Below, piece after piece: positions 1 to 8,017 of a stretch of 11,180 nt of DNA. A model generated the notes under the pieces. That model searched no databases, was not told where the DNA came from, and worked only from the letters and a program-made list of their open reading frames with translations. The stretch's first letter is position 1. The number at the start of each line of letters is the position of its first letter. The position numbers and the translations under genes were made by a program. The DNA lies in the NCBI GenBank assembly GCA_023258655.1, contig JALQWO010000043.1:1-11180 (forward strand), in the 5' to 3' direction. Origin of the DNA: Bacteroidia bacterium (GTDB taxonomy: Bacteria > Bacteroidota > Bacteroidia > NS11-12g > UBA955).

Positions 1-104
1 GGCCAAATGGAGTTTGATCTTGCAATACCAATCACTTTATCCAACGAGGTAGCAAAGAACCCTTGTCCTTCAATACCTTCAGGTGCATCAACAGTTTTTA
101 CCAT
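1..104 (-). CDS. nuoB: NADH-quinone oxidoreductase subunit B, N-terminal fragment
   Basis: This is the first 34 codons of a gene that runs off the left edge. The reverse strand reads MVKTVDAPEGIEGQGFFATS and continues LDKVIGIARSNSIW. That is the usual NuoB start, where a short variable N-terminus leads into an LDK-V-G-ARxNS-W segment just before the first cysteines of the N2 cluster site, which lie outside the window. NuoB carries iron-sulfur cluster N2 in the peripheral arm of respiratory complex I and passes electrons to quinone. It follows nuoA with an 8-nt gap, so it belongs to the same nuo operon. The ATG is the only plausible start after the nuoA stop. The upstream sequence is A/T-rich with no Shine-Dalgarno, as is common in Bacteroidota. 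Confidence 0.9.
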   Translation of the reverse strand, partial: MVKTVDAPEGIEGQGFFATSLDKVIGIARSNSIW

Positions 105-112
105 GATTTATT

Positions 113-478
113 TTATTTTTCCCACTCAAGGGCACCGCGTTTCCAAACATAAATGAATCCCAAAAGGAAGAAACCCACAAAGGCCACAACTGCGCCGAAT
201 CCTTCCCAACCCATTTCTTTAAAATTGACTGCGTAGGGATAGAAGAAAATCACCTCAACATCAAAAAGCACAAACAAAATGGCTGATAGGAAATACTTTA
301 CAGAAACTGGGAAGCGAGCGTTTCCTTGATTCTCAATTCCACACTCAAAGTTGTCTTCCCTTTTGGCGGTTTTTCGATTGGGTCCCAACAAGTGAGAAAT
401 TCCCAATGTCAATGCCACAAAGCCCACTGCTACTCCAATTTGTATCAATATGGGCAGGTAATCGTTTGGCGTATTCAT
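113..478 (-). CDS. nuoA: NADH-quinone oxidoreductase subunit A
   Basis: This 121-residue membrane protein is a subunit of proton-pumping complex I. Three hydrophobic helices are visible (about residues 8-30, 60-83 and 94-112), the normal NuoA topology. The family signature is present: FECGIE at 44-49, then NARFPVSVKYF, and the acidic FDVE motif at 72-75 inside helix 2, whose carboxylates are conserved in NuoA/ND3. The start is placed at the ATG giving MNTPNDYLPI. The open frame extends upstream to 598, but those 40 extra residues (rich in K, R and F) do not resemble NuoA and would cross the divergent promoter region. The length fits the family. It is the first nuo gene here and is followed 8 nt later by nuoB. 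A TAGATTTG box lies 8 nt before the start. Confidence 0.94.
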   Translation of the reverse strand: MNTPNDYLPILIQIGVAVGFVALTLGISHLLGPNRKTAKREDNFECGIENQGNARFPVSVKYFLSAILFVLFDVEVIFFYPYAVNFKEMGWEGFGAVVAFVGFFLLGFIYVWKRGALEWEK

Positions 479-486
479 CTCTTTTG

Positions 487-494
487 CAAATCTA
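487..494 (-). promoter_or_regulatory. Possible -7 box for the nuo operon
   Basis: The minus strand reads TAGATTTG, an exact match to the Bacteroidota -7 consensus TAnnTTTG, ending 8 nt before the nuoA ATG. No convincing -33 TTTG is seen 19-21 nt upstream, so the call rests on the box and its position in a divergent intergenic region. Confidence 0.4.
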
Positions 495-562
495 ATACAA
501 GCGAATGAGGGTTTTGTTCTTTTTACGCGGAAAAAATGACTTTTTTTCCTAAGTTGGATTAG

Positions 563-570
563 TACATTTG
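563..570 (+). promoter_or_regulatory. Possible -7 box for the secreted CxxCH protein gene
   Basis: TACATTTG matches the TAnnTTTG consensus and ends 13 nt before the ATG at 584. No clear -33 element is visible. It lies about 70 nt from the opposing nuoA box, so the two would form a divergent promoter pair. Confidence 0.4.
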
Positions 571-583
571 TGTCAACAATTTT

Positions 584-1369
584 ATGAATAAAAAACACTT
601 TCGGATTGGCCTCTTGACATTGACTATCTCATTGGTTGCTACGGCCGTATTATCAAACGCCAGTGGTCCCGGTGGCGATCGTACAGGCGCACCTGGATCA
701 TCTGGAACTTGCAGTGGATGTCACGGCGGAACCGCCGTTTTGGGTGGTGATATAGTCGTTACCGCTGTAGATGTGGCAAGTACCAAAACGGTAACTTCCT
801 ATGAGCCAGGAAAAAAATACACAATTGGCATCAAAATGGGTGGAACTTCCTTGCGCAAAGGATTTCATGCCACTGTTTTGGATGCTTCAAACAAGGGTGT
901 AGGTACCATGAACAACCCAAGCACGGGTTCAACAACCTATGCATCTGGCACCAGAACCATTGCTAGTCACAACACACCTGGTTTGGGTGTATGGTATTTT
1001 GATTGGACAGCGCCTGCGACTGCTGTGGGTAACGTAACCATTTACGCTGCAGGTGTGGTTTCAAACGCCAACAACAATGATAATGGAGACCAAGTTGTCA
1101 AGACTTCATTGGTTTTAACAGCTCCCGTTTCCGCTGTGAAGAATGAATCTAGCGCCACTTTACAAGTGTACCCCAATCCAAGCAAAGACAGGATCAACTT
1201 CCCCGAAGAATTGAAGGACATTCAAGTCGTAAGCATGGACGGCAAAACCATTTTGCGAGAAGAAATTGCCTCAACAATGGGTATCGAATCGTTGAAAAAT
1301 GGACAGTACTTTGTTGTTGCGCGCAATGCACAAGGGAAAATGGTTCATTTCCGCTTTATCAAAAACTAA
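584..1369 (+). CDS. Secreted choice-of-anchor V domain protein with CxxCH motif and T9SS sorting domain
   Basis: This 261-residue protein is predicted to be exported. Residues 1 to about 26 form a signal peptide (MNKKHFR basic start, then a hydrophobic stretch ending near SNA). The mature start carries GDRTGAPG followed by CSGCH at 43-47, which has the form of a c-type heme attachment site (CxxCH). Residues about 50-180 form a beta-rich region resembling the choice-of-anchor V/Reeler-like domains found with this same TGAPG...CxxCH start in other Bacteroidota. Residues about 192-261 are a T9SS type A sorting domain, with YPNPSKD near the start, MDGK in the middle and NGQYFVV near the end. It would cross the outer membrane by the type IX system and be attached to the surface or released. 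Its substrate is unknown. Only one CxxCH is present, and whether heme is bound cannot be told from sequence. The ATG at 584 gives a complete signal peptide. Confidence 0.85.
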   Translation: MNKKHFRIGLLTLTISLVATAVLSNASGPGGDRTGAPGSSGTCSGCHGGTAVLGGDIVVTAVDVASTKTVTSYEPGKKYTIGIKMGGTSLRKGFHATVLDASNKGVGTMNNPSTGSTTYASGTRTIASHNTPGLGVWYFDWTAPATAVGNVTIYAAGVVSNANNNDNGDQVVKTSLVLTAPVSAVKNESSATLQVYPNPSKDRINFPEELKDIQVVSMDGKTILREEIASTMGIESLKNGQYFVVARNAQGKMVHFRFIKN

Positions 1370-1370
1370 A

Positions 1371-2417
1371 TTAACGGCGTCTATTTCGCTGATACTCATC
1401 CAACGCCTGGTGGTAACGCCGGGCGTTTTCATTGTGTTCCGACAATCCAATGGCGAAGTCATGTTGTGGCGTTAAATCTGCTTTGGCGCAGAAATACAAA
1501 TACGGGTACTTCGCACCAAACAAACATGAATCAATGGCATTGACGCTCGGTATGCACAAGGCCCCGATGGGCAATCCCTTGTGTAAATAAGTATTGTAGG
1601 GCGACTCAATTCTTGTATCACTAAGCAGCACCCTGCCCGCTCTTCCCCTCGCAAAGACTACAGTAGGATCAGCTTGCAGCAACATATTGGTTTTCAATCG
1701 ATTTTTGTAGGTTGCAGCAATTTTACCATATTCAGGTATATGATTGCTTTCCTTGGTCACAATGGAAGCCAAAACCACCACTTCAACCGGTGACAACCCC
1801 AAATTTTTTGCTGCCAACATTCGATCTTTTGTCCAAAAGTCATGCGCTTCTCTTGCCAATCGATCCAACACTTGGATAGGTGTAGCCGTTCTTTTAAACA
1901 TGTAAGAATTGGGTATAGCAATTGCCTGCCAATTGTAGGAGTCCACTCCTTTGTTTGACAACCAAGTTTGCTGATTCCATCTTTTGTGATTGGTTGGATC
2001 CATCAATGTCTCACCAAATTCGGTGGATGACCAGTCAAATTGGGTAGACATTTGTTTGAGGAACTGCTGGTAATCCCAGTGACTGTGGATTGTCACCATT
2101 TTTTGTTCGCGCTGGTATTTGACCAGCAACTTTATCAAGCTCCAAAAACTAGTTTGGGGTTGTATCACCAAAGTTGAGTTACCGGAAACGTTCAATTGCA
2201 ACCCTTGCCAAACCGCTATTCTGGACAATGAAAGCGGTGTTGAAAGTCCAGTTTTTTCTTTGATTAATACATCCAAATCAGAATGCCTCATTGGGGTTTG
2301 AAAGGTCAAGGCTACACTTGTTTCGTTGGTAGAATACCAATTGGGCATTATCCATAATTTCATCCCTACGAACAACGCCAACATCAACGGCAGCAACCAT
2401 TTCCATTTCTTTCCCAT
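1371..2417 (-). CDS. mltG: Endolytic murein transglycosylase MltG (YceG-like)
   Basis: MltG cleaves nascent peptidoglycan strands in the periplasm and is thought to end glycan chain elongation. The protein has a short cytoplasmic basic stretch (MGKKWKW), one transmembrane helix, a variable periplasmic region, then the YceG catalytic domain. Hallmarks, numbered from the alternative start six codons upstream (ATG at 2433-2435), are ASIVTKES at 223-230 with the expected catalytic Glu at 229, YKNRL at 243-247, LQADPTV at 253-259, SPYNTY at 278-283, GLPIGAL at 287-293 and YLYF at 312-315. The start chosen here gives 348 residues; the upstream ATG would give 354, and nothing decides firmly between them. 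The gene is divergent from dapB and convergent with the T9SS protein gene, whose stop lies one base away. Length and motifs are normal for the family. Confidence 0.93.
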   Translation of the reverse strand: MGKKWKWLLPLMLALFVGMKLWIMPNWYSTNETSVALTFQTPMRHSDLDVLIKEKTGLSTPLSLSRIAVWQGLQLNVSGNSTLVIQPQTSFWSLIKLLVKYQREQKMVTIHSHWDYQQFLKQMSTQFDWSSTEFGETLMDPTNHKRWNQQTWLSNKGVDSYNWQAIAIPNSYMFKRTATPIQVLDRLAREAHDFWTKDRMLAAKNLGLSPVEVVVLASIVTKESNHIPEYGKIAATYKNRLKTNMLLQADPTVVFARGRAGRVLLSDTRIESPYNTYLHKGLPIGALCIPSVNAIDSCLFGAKYPYLYFCAKADLTPQHDFAIGLSEHNENARRYHQALDEYQRNRRR

Positions 2418-2497
2418 ACTTTCACAAAATTGCATTTTTTTCGTTGCAATTCACACATTTATCGCGGCAAATACTCGTGTTCAGAAAGAAAATCCAT

Positions 2498-2505
2498 TAG
2501 GTTTG
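2498..2505 (+). promoter_or_regulatory. -7 box directly before the dapB start
   Basis: TAGGTTTG matches the TAnnTTTG consensus and ends only 4 nt before the dapB GTG. Its first three bases are also an in-frame TAG stop for dapB, so translation cannot begin further upstream. If the box is used, the transcript would start at or within a few bases of the start codon (leaderless). No good -33 element is visible. Confidence 0.45.
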
Positions 2506-2509
2506 CACT

Positions 2510-3241
2510 GTGAAAATACTGCTAATCGGATATGGGAAAATGGGCCAAATCATTGAGCAACTGGCGCTTGACAAAGGTCACGAAATTGTAGCGTGCTATA
2601 ATTCCAAAAATCCCTTCAATGAAAACACGTTAGTCAATGCCGATGTCGCCATAGAATTCAGCAGCCCTCACTTGGCGGTACCCCATATCCAATTGTGCAT
2701 TGACCGGGGTATTCCCGTAGTTACAGGTACCACGGGGTGGTATGACCAATATGACATCATCAAGTCTGCGTGCTTAATGAAAAATGGTGCGCTATTCACG
2801 GCCACCAATTTTAGTTTGGGGGTAAATCTATTCTTTGAAATGAGCAAAAGGCTAGCAAAACTCATGAACAATCAACCCTATTCCATTGGCATTGAAGAAA
2901 TACATCACACAGAAAAAAAAGACGCCCCGAGTGGCACAGCTATCACGTTGGCTGAATGTGTTTTGGGTGAATCGAGAACCCTCAATAAATGGCATTTACA
3001 GACCGGGGATCATCAAGAAACATCATCGCAAAATCACAGTTTGCCCATCATCGCGAAGCGTTTACCCGGTGTCCCAGGCACGCACATATTGACTTTTGAC
3101 GGAGAAGTGGATACAATCCGTTTGGAACATGAAGCAAAAAGCCGATTGGGATTTGCCAGTGGCGCGTTGCTCGCAGCGGAATGGATTTACGGCAAAACAG
3201 GCGTGTATGGTATGCGCGACTTGCTTAACTTTGAAAACTGA
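2510..3241 (+). CDS. dapB: 4-hydroxy-tetrahydrodipicolinate reductase
   Basis: DapB catalyses the NAD(P)H-dependent reduction of 4-hydroxy-tetrahydrodipicolinate in the diaminopimelate/lysine pathway, which supplies peptidoglycan cross-links. The 243-residue product has the nucleotide-binding GYGKMG at 7-12, TGTTGW at 72-77, TNFSLGVN at 99-106, and the catalytic segment IHHTEKKDAPSGTA at 131-144, where His132/133 and Lys136 match the E. coli active-site His and Lys. The C-terminal part (residues about 192-228) is the substrate-binding and oligomerisation region. The start is GTG at 2510: an in-frame TAG lies 12 nt upstream and the next Met is inside the glycine motif, so this start is well fixed. 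lepB follows 8 nt after the stop, a neighbour pair common in Bacteroidota. Confidence 0.95.
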   Translation: MKILLIGYGKMGQIIEQLALDKGHEIVACYNSKNPFNENTLVNADVAIEFSSPHLAVPHIQLCIDRGIPVVTGTTGWYDQYDIIKSACLMKNGALFTATNFSLGVNLFFEMSKRLAKLMNNQPYSIGIEEIHHTEKKDAPSGTAITLAECVLGESRTLNKWHLQTGDHQETSSQNHSLPIIAKRLPGVPGTHILTFDGEVDTIRLEHEAKSRLGFASGALLAAEWIYGKTGVYGMRDLLNFEN

Positions 3242-3249
3242 TATCAGCG

Positions 3250-4887
3250 ATGCAGAGTTTTCATTCAGATTTGTTTCTTATCCTTTGGATAATTTGCTTT
3301 GTTCTCACCCGAGTGGGATTGTCGAAAATGTTCAAAGCAGCCGGACAGTCGCCCGCCATGGCATGGATACCCATTTTGAGTTGGTGGTATTGGATCAAAA
3401 TTGTTGATCGTCCCAAGTGGTATATGATTGGCATGGTGATTCCAGGTCTCAACATTTTATTCAGTTTCAATATCACGTTAGATATTCTGAGATCTTTCGG
3501 CAAAAATGGCTACTGGGAACAGTTAATTGGCACTGTATTTAGCTTCATTTACTTCCCTATCCTTGCCTTCAAACCGCTGAAATTTATGGGTCCTGCTGGC
3601 AATCGCGCTTGGAAAGAGGCAAATGTTCCCAAACATGATGGTATGCGGGAATGGGGCGATGCTATTTTGTTCGCCGCGTATGTTGCCGGTGGTATGCGCG
3701 CATTGTATTTTGACTTGTACCAAATTCCTACCCCCTCTATGGAATCCAATTTGATGGTGGGTGATTATTTGGTCGTGAGTCGTGCCAAAATTGGCATGCG
3801 AATTCCAATGACGCCCATCACGGTGCCCGTTTTGGCCCCGAAGCAAATCATGGGGGTAAAAGCCTACACCGATTTGGTGGAATTACCCTATATGAGATTG
3901 CCTGGATGGTACACCATCAAAAACAATGATATCATTGTATTTAACTGGCCAACCGATGATGATGCTAATGCTGACGGCCTTTCAGATTACGAACAAACTG
4001 AAACGGGTATCCAATTGCGATTGCCCGCCGACAAAAAAGACAATTATGTAAAGCGATGTGTGGGCATACCCGGGGATCGAATCAAATTGGTTGGTGGACA
4101 GATTTACGTGAATGATAAGTTGTTGCCCCGTGTAGGCAAGCAGCAAAAACGTTATTTGGCGTTACTCAAAACACCCATCACCGAAGACTTCTTAGAACAA
4201 AATGATTTGGGCGATTTCAACTTCCCTCCCAATGCCAAAATGATTCAAGACGCCGCACAAAAAACAGGCAAATATATCATTCCTTATCATCTGTTTACTT
4301 GGCCAGAGAATTACGAGAAACTCAAAAACCATCCAGAGGTAATGAGTATTTTCCTCGATTCAATTGATGAAGGGTATCAGCGAGTTATGTTCCCAGGCAA
4401 TGTGCGTTTTGGAGGCCAACTACTTGATAATCATGCAGACACATCTATTTTTGATTTTACACATCCCAAATGGAACATCAATAATTACGGCGAGGTTCGT
4501 TTGCCAAAACGCGGAGAAACCATTCGTTTAACAGCGCAGAACTGGGACTTTTTAAAACTGGCCATCAACAAGTATGAAAAAGGTGATATCATTCAGCGCG
4601 GGGGCAAATTTTATCAAAACAATGGAAGTGTTGAAGTAACATCCTACACATTCAAAATGGGTTACTATTGGATGATTGGCGACAATAGATACAACAGCTT
4701 AGACTCTCGATTCTGGGGCTATGTACCTGAAGACCATATCGTTGGAAAGCCATTATTCACCTTCTTTAGCTTGAAGAAAGTCATGGCCATTGATCCTGAT
4801 TCAAACCAACCTTTAACCAACAATGGAAATCCAGAGTATAAGGTTAAAGGAATTCGTTGGGGTAAAATTTTCAGTTGGATTGAGTAA
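3250..4887 (+). CDS. lepB: Signal peptidase I (S26) with N-terminal DUF5684-like membrane region
   Basis: Signal peptidase I removes signal peptides from exported proteins at the outer face of the inner membrane. The 545-residue protein is far longer than E. coli LepB (about 320). Residues 1 to about 112 hold several hydrophobic helices of the DUF5684 type often fused to Bacteroidota signal peptidases. A further helix precedes the catalytic serine box TPSMES at 161-166 (Ser163). The lysine box is NYVKRCVGIPGD at 265-276 (Lys268), and the conserved GDNRYNS lies at 477-483 with DSRFWG at 485-490. About 200 residues separate the Lys box from GDNR, a large insertion typical of this phylum. Residues 236-248 form an acidic loop of form DxNxDGLSDxE that resembles calcium-binding thrombospondin type 3 repeats. 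It is probably co-transcribed with dapB and converges on the Wzi-like gene, with 21 nt between stops. Confidence 0.93.
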   Translation: MQSFHSDLFLILWIICFVLTRVGLSKMFKAAGQSPAMAWIPILSWWYWIKIVDRPKWYMIGMVIPGLNILFSFNITLDILRSFGKNGYWEQLIGTVFSFIYFPILAFKPLKFMGPAGNRAWKEANVPKHDGMREWGDAILFAAYVAGGMRALYFDLYQIPTPSMESNLMVGDYLVVSRAKIGMRIPMTPITVPVLAPKQIMGVKAYTDLVELPYMRLPGWYTIKNNDIIVFNWPTDDDANADGLSDYEQTETGIQLRLPADKKDNYVKRCVGIPGDRIKLVGGQIYVNDKLLPRVGKQQKRYLALLKTPITEDFLEQNDLGDFNFPPNAKMIQDAAQKTGKYIIPYHLFTWPENYEKLKNHPEVMSIFLDSIDEGYQRVMFPGNVRFGGQLLDNHADTSIFDFTHPKWNINNYGEVRLPKRGETIRLTAQNWDFLKLAINKYEKGDIIQRGGKFYQNNGSVEVTSYTFKMGYYWMIGDNRYNSLDSRFWGYVPEDHIVGKPLFTFFSLKKVMAIDPDSNQPLTNNGNPEYKVKGIRWGKIFSWIE

Positions 4888-4908
4888 GTAAAGGGCGAAT
4901 CTGACCCA

Positions 4909-6669
4909 TTAGAAAAGTTGGGTTTCTTCGTACCAATTCCACTTCCATCCAACAGAGAAATAGCTTTCAGCATATTTTCTGAACCCCGATTGCGTTCGAT
5001 ATTGTGCATTGAGCGTCAACCACATATTCGGCATCAACTCATACAGTATTTGCGTCTTTGTGTTGAGAATTCTGCCGAATTCACCTTGTTGCATATAAAC
5101 ATTGTCGTCCCGAACACGCGTTTTATAACTTCGGTGTATGTTTCCACCATAATTGGGTCCACTGATGTAAGGATCAAATCCTTTTTCAGCGAACATCGTG
5201 GTATGAATCAATGTTAACCCCGCAATCATTTTCGGTTTCAGCACCACCCGAACTACACCTTCTCGAAAATTGCTCCCCAAAGGATGAGCCAATGGTTGAT
5301 TAAAATTGTCGTAATTGGTGTATTGATCAAAATGCGCGTAGGTATATGGTCTAACCGAATTGAATTCAACCTGTACCAACAAATCACCGTACTCAGGAAT
5401 GATGGGTTGATAGTAAAATCCCAATTGATAGCCTTGTTTGTTGCTCCAATCTTTGCCCTCGTAAATTTTTCGGGCATTGAACTCATCTACGAGTAACTGG
5501 AAATAATAGGTAAATAGTTTGCGTTTCCATCTTGCATCAAAGGCCAGTAATGCATTATCACCGGAGCCAAGGTCTCTTTCAATGGAGCGATAAAAAATAA
5601 TGGGATTCAAATAATTCAAATCAAACCCACCATTGGGTCGGTGATGAACAATCATCTCATTAAACCCTATTTCAATGCCAGATTCTCCCAAATCCAACGA
5701 TCCTCGATGTGCTGCCAAATACTTGGATTCCTTTATTTGACTCCCAGAAAAAATACCGTCGCCAACCGTCAATTCCTTGAATATATTTTGGTAGGAGAAA
5801 GGACCTATTTTGGTATTCAATCGCAGATATGCTGTTGCAGGCGAAAAATTGCTAAGAATCAAACTGCGGTATCCATAGCCCACAAACTGTTGATCATGTC
5901 CAAAACTCATCAATACATGGCTGTTATCTCGTGCCGAATTAACCAAATTGGTATGTACTGAACCACGCGCCATGATAAAATCGCTGTAGTTCCAAGCATT
6001 GCCCATCCAAAAGCCAACCCCAGGAATCGTCCCGAAAGAATCAAGTACGCTTTGGACATATTGCTGAGGGCGAATCTGCGCTTCGTAGACCTGGGATGTA
6101 AATGCAACTCGCCCACCCACTTTTCCAAAAACTTCAGCCCCTCTTCCGTTGGTCAATTGTTGCCTTCCGAATGCGGCGGGCGGACCTGTCACAAAATCAA
6201 CGATGGGGTTAACTACCAAATAATTGTCATAGGGTTTGGGATATAACAGCTTTTGACTTTCTCTGGGGACTTCATCGTCCATGTACGAATAAAACCAAGC
6301 GGGGGTACTCAACAAAGAATTCTTTCCCAAATTTCGAATCCAATTTTTTGTTCCCAAGCCAACGCGAATTCGACCATTGTATTCGGGGTGATTGTAGTAA
6401 AAGTACTTCGATGCTTTGCTCGTCCTCAGCGGTGGTAACAATGTGATTTGTTCCCCAGTATCGGTGTATCGCTTTGATTTGGTGATTGTATTCAGCAACT
6501 CGGGGGTTTGCGGATAATACCGAAATCCATTAAGCACATCTTTGTTACTGAGTATTGCATAAGTTTCTTGCAAAGAACCAGGCTGATAAACCTTGTATTG
6601 GGCCTGCAACGGAGCAAAGGCAGTGATGATTCCAATCAACACTACGAGGCATAAGGATTTTGTTTTCAT
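4909..6669 (-). CDS. Wzi/RemB-like outer-membrane beta-barrel protein
   Basis: This 586-residue protein is predicted to sit in the outer membrane. It starts with a signal peptide (MKTKSLCLVVLIGIITAFAP, cleaved near LQA-Q, about residue 23). The rest is rich in alternating aromatic and polar residues and ends in Phe, as outer-membrane barrels usually do. Segments typical of the Bacteroidota branch of the capsule assembly Wzi family (PF14052) are visible: GYGYRS at about 264-269, YLNPIIFYRS from about 353, DNALLAFD at about 371-378, DEF at 395-397 and FNQPLAHPLGSNF ending near 468. Members include proteins annotated as the gliding motility protein RemB and as capsule assembly factors, so the exact role is open: surface polysaccharide attachment or adhesion is likely. 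The open frame continues 27 codons upstream, but only the chosen ATG gives a clean signal peptide, and it lies 2 nt after the upstream stop. It is the last gene of the six-gene operon. Confidence 0.8.
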   Translation of the reverse strand: MKTKSLCLVVLIGIITAFAPLQAQYKVYQPGSLQETYAILSNKDVLNGFRYYPQTPELLNTITKSKRYTDTGEQITLLPPLRTSKASKYFYYNHPEYNGRIRVGLGTKNWIRNLGKNSLLSTPAWFYSYMDDEVPRESQKLLYPKPYDNYLVVNPIVDFVTGPPAAFGRQQLTNGRGAEVFGKVGGRVAFTSQVYEAQIRPQQYVQSVLDSFGTIPGVGFWMGNAWNYSDFIMARGSVHTNLVNSARDNSHVLMSFGHDQQFVGYGYRSLILSNFSPATAYLRLNTKIGPFSYQNIFKELTVGDGIFSGSQIKESKYLAAHRGSLDLGESGIEIGFNEMIVHHRPNGGFDLNYLNPIIFYRSIERDLGSGDNALLAFDARWKRKLFTYYFQLLVDEFNARKIYEGKDWSNKQGYQLGFYYQPIIPEYGDLLVQVEFNSVRPYTYAHFDQYTNYDNFNQPLAHPLGSNFREGVVRVVLKPKMIAGLTLIHTTMFAEKGFDPYISGPNYGGNIHRSYKTRVRDDNVYMQQGEFGRILNTKTQILYELMPNMWLTLNAQYRTQSGFRKYAESYFSVGWKWNWYEETQLF

Positions 6670-6671
6670 GG

Positions 6672-6965
6672 TTAATTTAGCGAAATGGGCGGTATCATTT
6701 GATCGGCAGAATTGTAGAACATCAGTCCATGAACTACAGGATTTAACCATTCAATGATAGGCATTTCTGACAATACCAACAAAACATCGGATTCTGAATC
6801 AGCTTCTATGGTACACCACCATTTATTGATTTCGTCGTTCACTGCGTACATGTGCAATACCCCACGTTGAAACAATTCATCCACATACTGGCGCTGCCTG
6901 GGAATGAGTCTTGTCATTCGCTCATCCATTTCGGCGATGTCACTTTCTACTAGGTATAACGGCAT
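6672..6965 (-). CDS. Small muconolactone delta-isomerase-like protein
   Basis: The 97-residue product (MPLYLVESDI start) resembles the muconolactone delta-isomerase fold family (PF02426), a dimeric ferredoxin-like alpha/beta barrel, in length and pattern: a first beta strand ending in V-E, a helix with RQRQYVDEL, a strand with MYAVND and KWWCTIEA, then a helix followed by EMPIIEWL. True catechol degradation is unlikely because no catechol pathway genes are near, so the catalytic role is unknown. The start was chosen because it lies one base after the asparaginase stop (TGA-T-ATG), suggesting coupled translation. The frame stays open 24 codons further upstream inside the asparaginase gene, but that part does not look like the family. 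The Wzi-like gene follows 2 nt later. Confidence 0.6.
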   Translation of the reverse strand: MPLYLVESDIAEMDERMTRLIPRQRQYVDELFQRGVLHMYAVNDEINKWWCTIEADSESDVLLVLSEMPIIEWLNPVVHGLMFYNSADQMIPPISLN

Positions 6966-6966
6966 A

Positions 6967-8010
6967 TCAAAAGGATTTAAGATTGGATGGTGGCGTGAGC
7001 GACACAGCCGCAGAATATCCAACATAGTTACCCGCAAAATTGGTGTTGTCGCAACGCCAATGGCCCTCTAGTTCCTTGGCTTCCTCATCGGTCAACAAAT
7101 TTAATTTGAGTAAAATCTCTTGGGCTACTTGGTACTGTGGACCCATTTTACCATCGTCGATTTTAATGGCAATTCCCCATTTTTTATGCGGAACAGTCAA
7201 ACAATATACCCCATCGGCCCCAGTTTTACCGATAATTTTCCCCTTAGTCACTTTCATTAAATCTGTGCAATAGCGCTTAGATCCCGCAACCAATTGGGGG
7301 TATTCTGCCACAGCTTGGACTATTCTCTCACAAATTTGTTCCATTCTCTGGTCTTTCCATGGCATTGGCGCAACCAAATTTTTGTAGGCCAACGCTTGAT
7401 TTCTCAATGGCATGCCGAATATGGGAGCGGAACAGCCATCTACGCCCACTGCCAATTCCGACTCGTTCATTTCATAAAATAGTGCAGTGATTTGCTTGAT
7501 GGCAACATGCAACAGGTGATTGGGAGATAAATAATCTTCTAGCGAAAGTTTATTGTAAACACAATGAGCCAAGAATCCCGCATGTTTACCACTGCAATTG
7601 TTATGCATACAACTGGGTTCTTTGTCGTTCTTAATCAAAGCCACGAAATCTTTTTTCAAGGTGGGCTGTTGCGGTCCACACTTTAAATTATCGGATTTCA
7701 GCGATATGCGATGAAGCACGGCATTCACTGCCTCTAAGTGGATATCTTCCCCATTGTGTGAGGCACACATAATGGCCAGTTCCTTGTCCGTAAACCCCAA
7801 TGCGTCGAATCCTCCTGAAAGTAAAAAAGGAATATGCTGAAAATATTTGAGGGCTGAACGGGGAAATGATACTTGTTGAATATCACCTTCCGACCACAAC
7901 ACCTCGCCATGTTGATCAACCACACAAAAGGAACCCCTGTGAAAACTCTCAACCACCTCTCCCCGAATGTTCTCAACCAAAATGGGATTACTTGATTCCT
8001 GTACTGTCAT
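6967..8010 (-). CDS. L-asparaginase, Rhizobium etli ReAV type (Asparaginase_II family)
   Basis: This enzyme should hydrolyse L-asparagine to L-aspartate and ammonia in the cytoplasm; no signal peptide is seen. The 347-residue length fits PF06089, the class unrelated to E. coli AnsA/AnsB. Residues described for R. etli ReAV (numbers recalled: Ser48-Lys51, Ser80-Lys263, zinc ligands Cys135, Lys138, Cys249) have clear counterparts: SALK gives Ser52/Lys55, ASHNGE gives Ser84, NNCSGKH gives Cys139 and Lys142, RYCTD gives Cys248, and GKTGAD gives Lys262. Both Ser-Lys tandems and the zinc site are therefore complete, suggesting an active enzyme. It lies 7 nt downstream of pyrB, whose product consumes aspartate. 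The ATG at 8010 follows the pyrB stop directly. The gene has no promoter of its own that I can see. Confidence 0.9.
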   Translation of the reverse strand: MTVQESSNPILVENIRGEVVESFHRGSFCVVDQHGEVLWSEGDIQQVSFPRSALKYFQHIPFLLSGGFDALGFTDKELAIMCASHNGEDIHLEAVNAVLHRISLKSDNLKCGPQQPTLKKDFVALIKNDKEPSCMHNNCSGKHAGFLAHCVYNKLSLEDYLSPNHLLHVAIKQITALFYEMNESELAVGVDGCSAPIFGMPLRNQALAYKNLVAPMPWKDQRMEQICERIVQAVAEYPQLVAGSKRYCTDLMKVTKGKIIGKTGADGVYCLTVPHKKWGIAIKIDDGKMGPQYQVAQEILLKLNLLTDEEAKELEGHWRCDNTNFAGNYVGYSAAVSLTPPSNLKSF

Positions 8011-8017
8011 TGTCTTT

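Noticed and set aside
3238..3247. Palindrome CTGATATCAG at the dapB-lepB junction
   Set aside because: A single 10-bp palindrome overlapping a stop codon, with no loop, no T-run and no second copy, is most simply chance.
3523..3846. Open frame of 107 codons on the minus strand opposite lepB
   Set aside because: It is antisense to the Ser-box region of lepB, its composition (many His, Arg, Asn) is typical of reversed coding sequence, and it has no supporting context.
6670..6750. N-terminal extension of the Wzi-like protein
   Set aside because: The extra 27 residues are not signal-like and overlap the upstream small gene; the internal Met begins a clean signal peptide.
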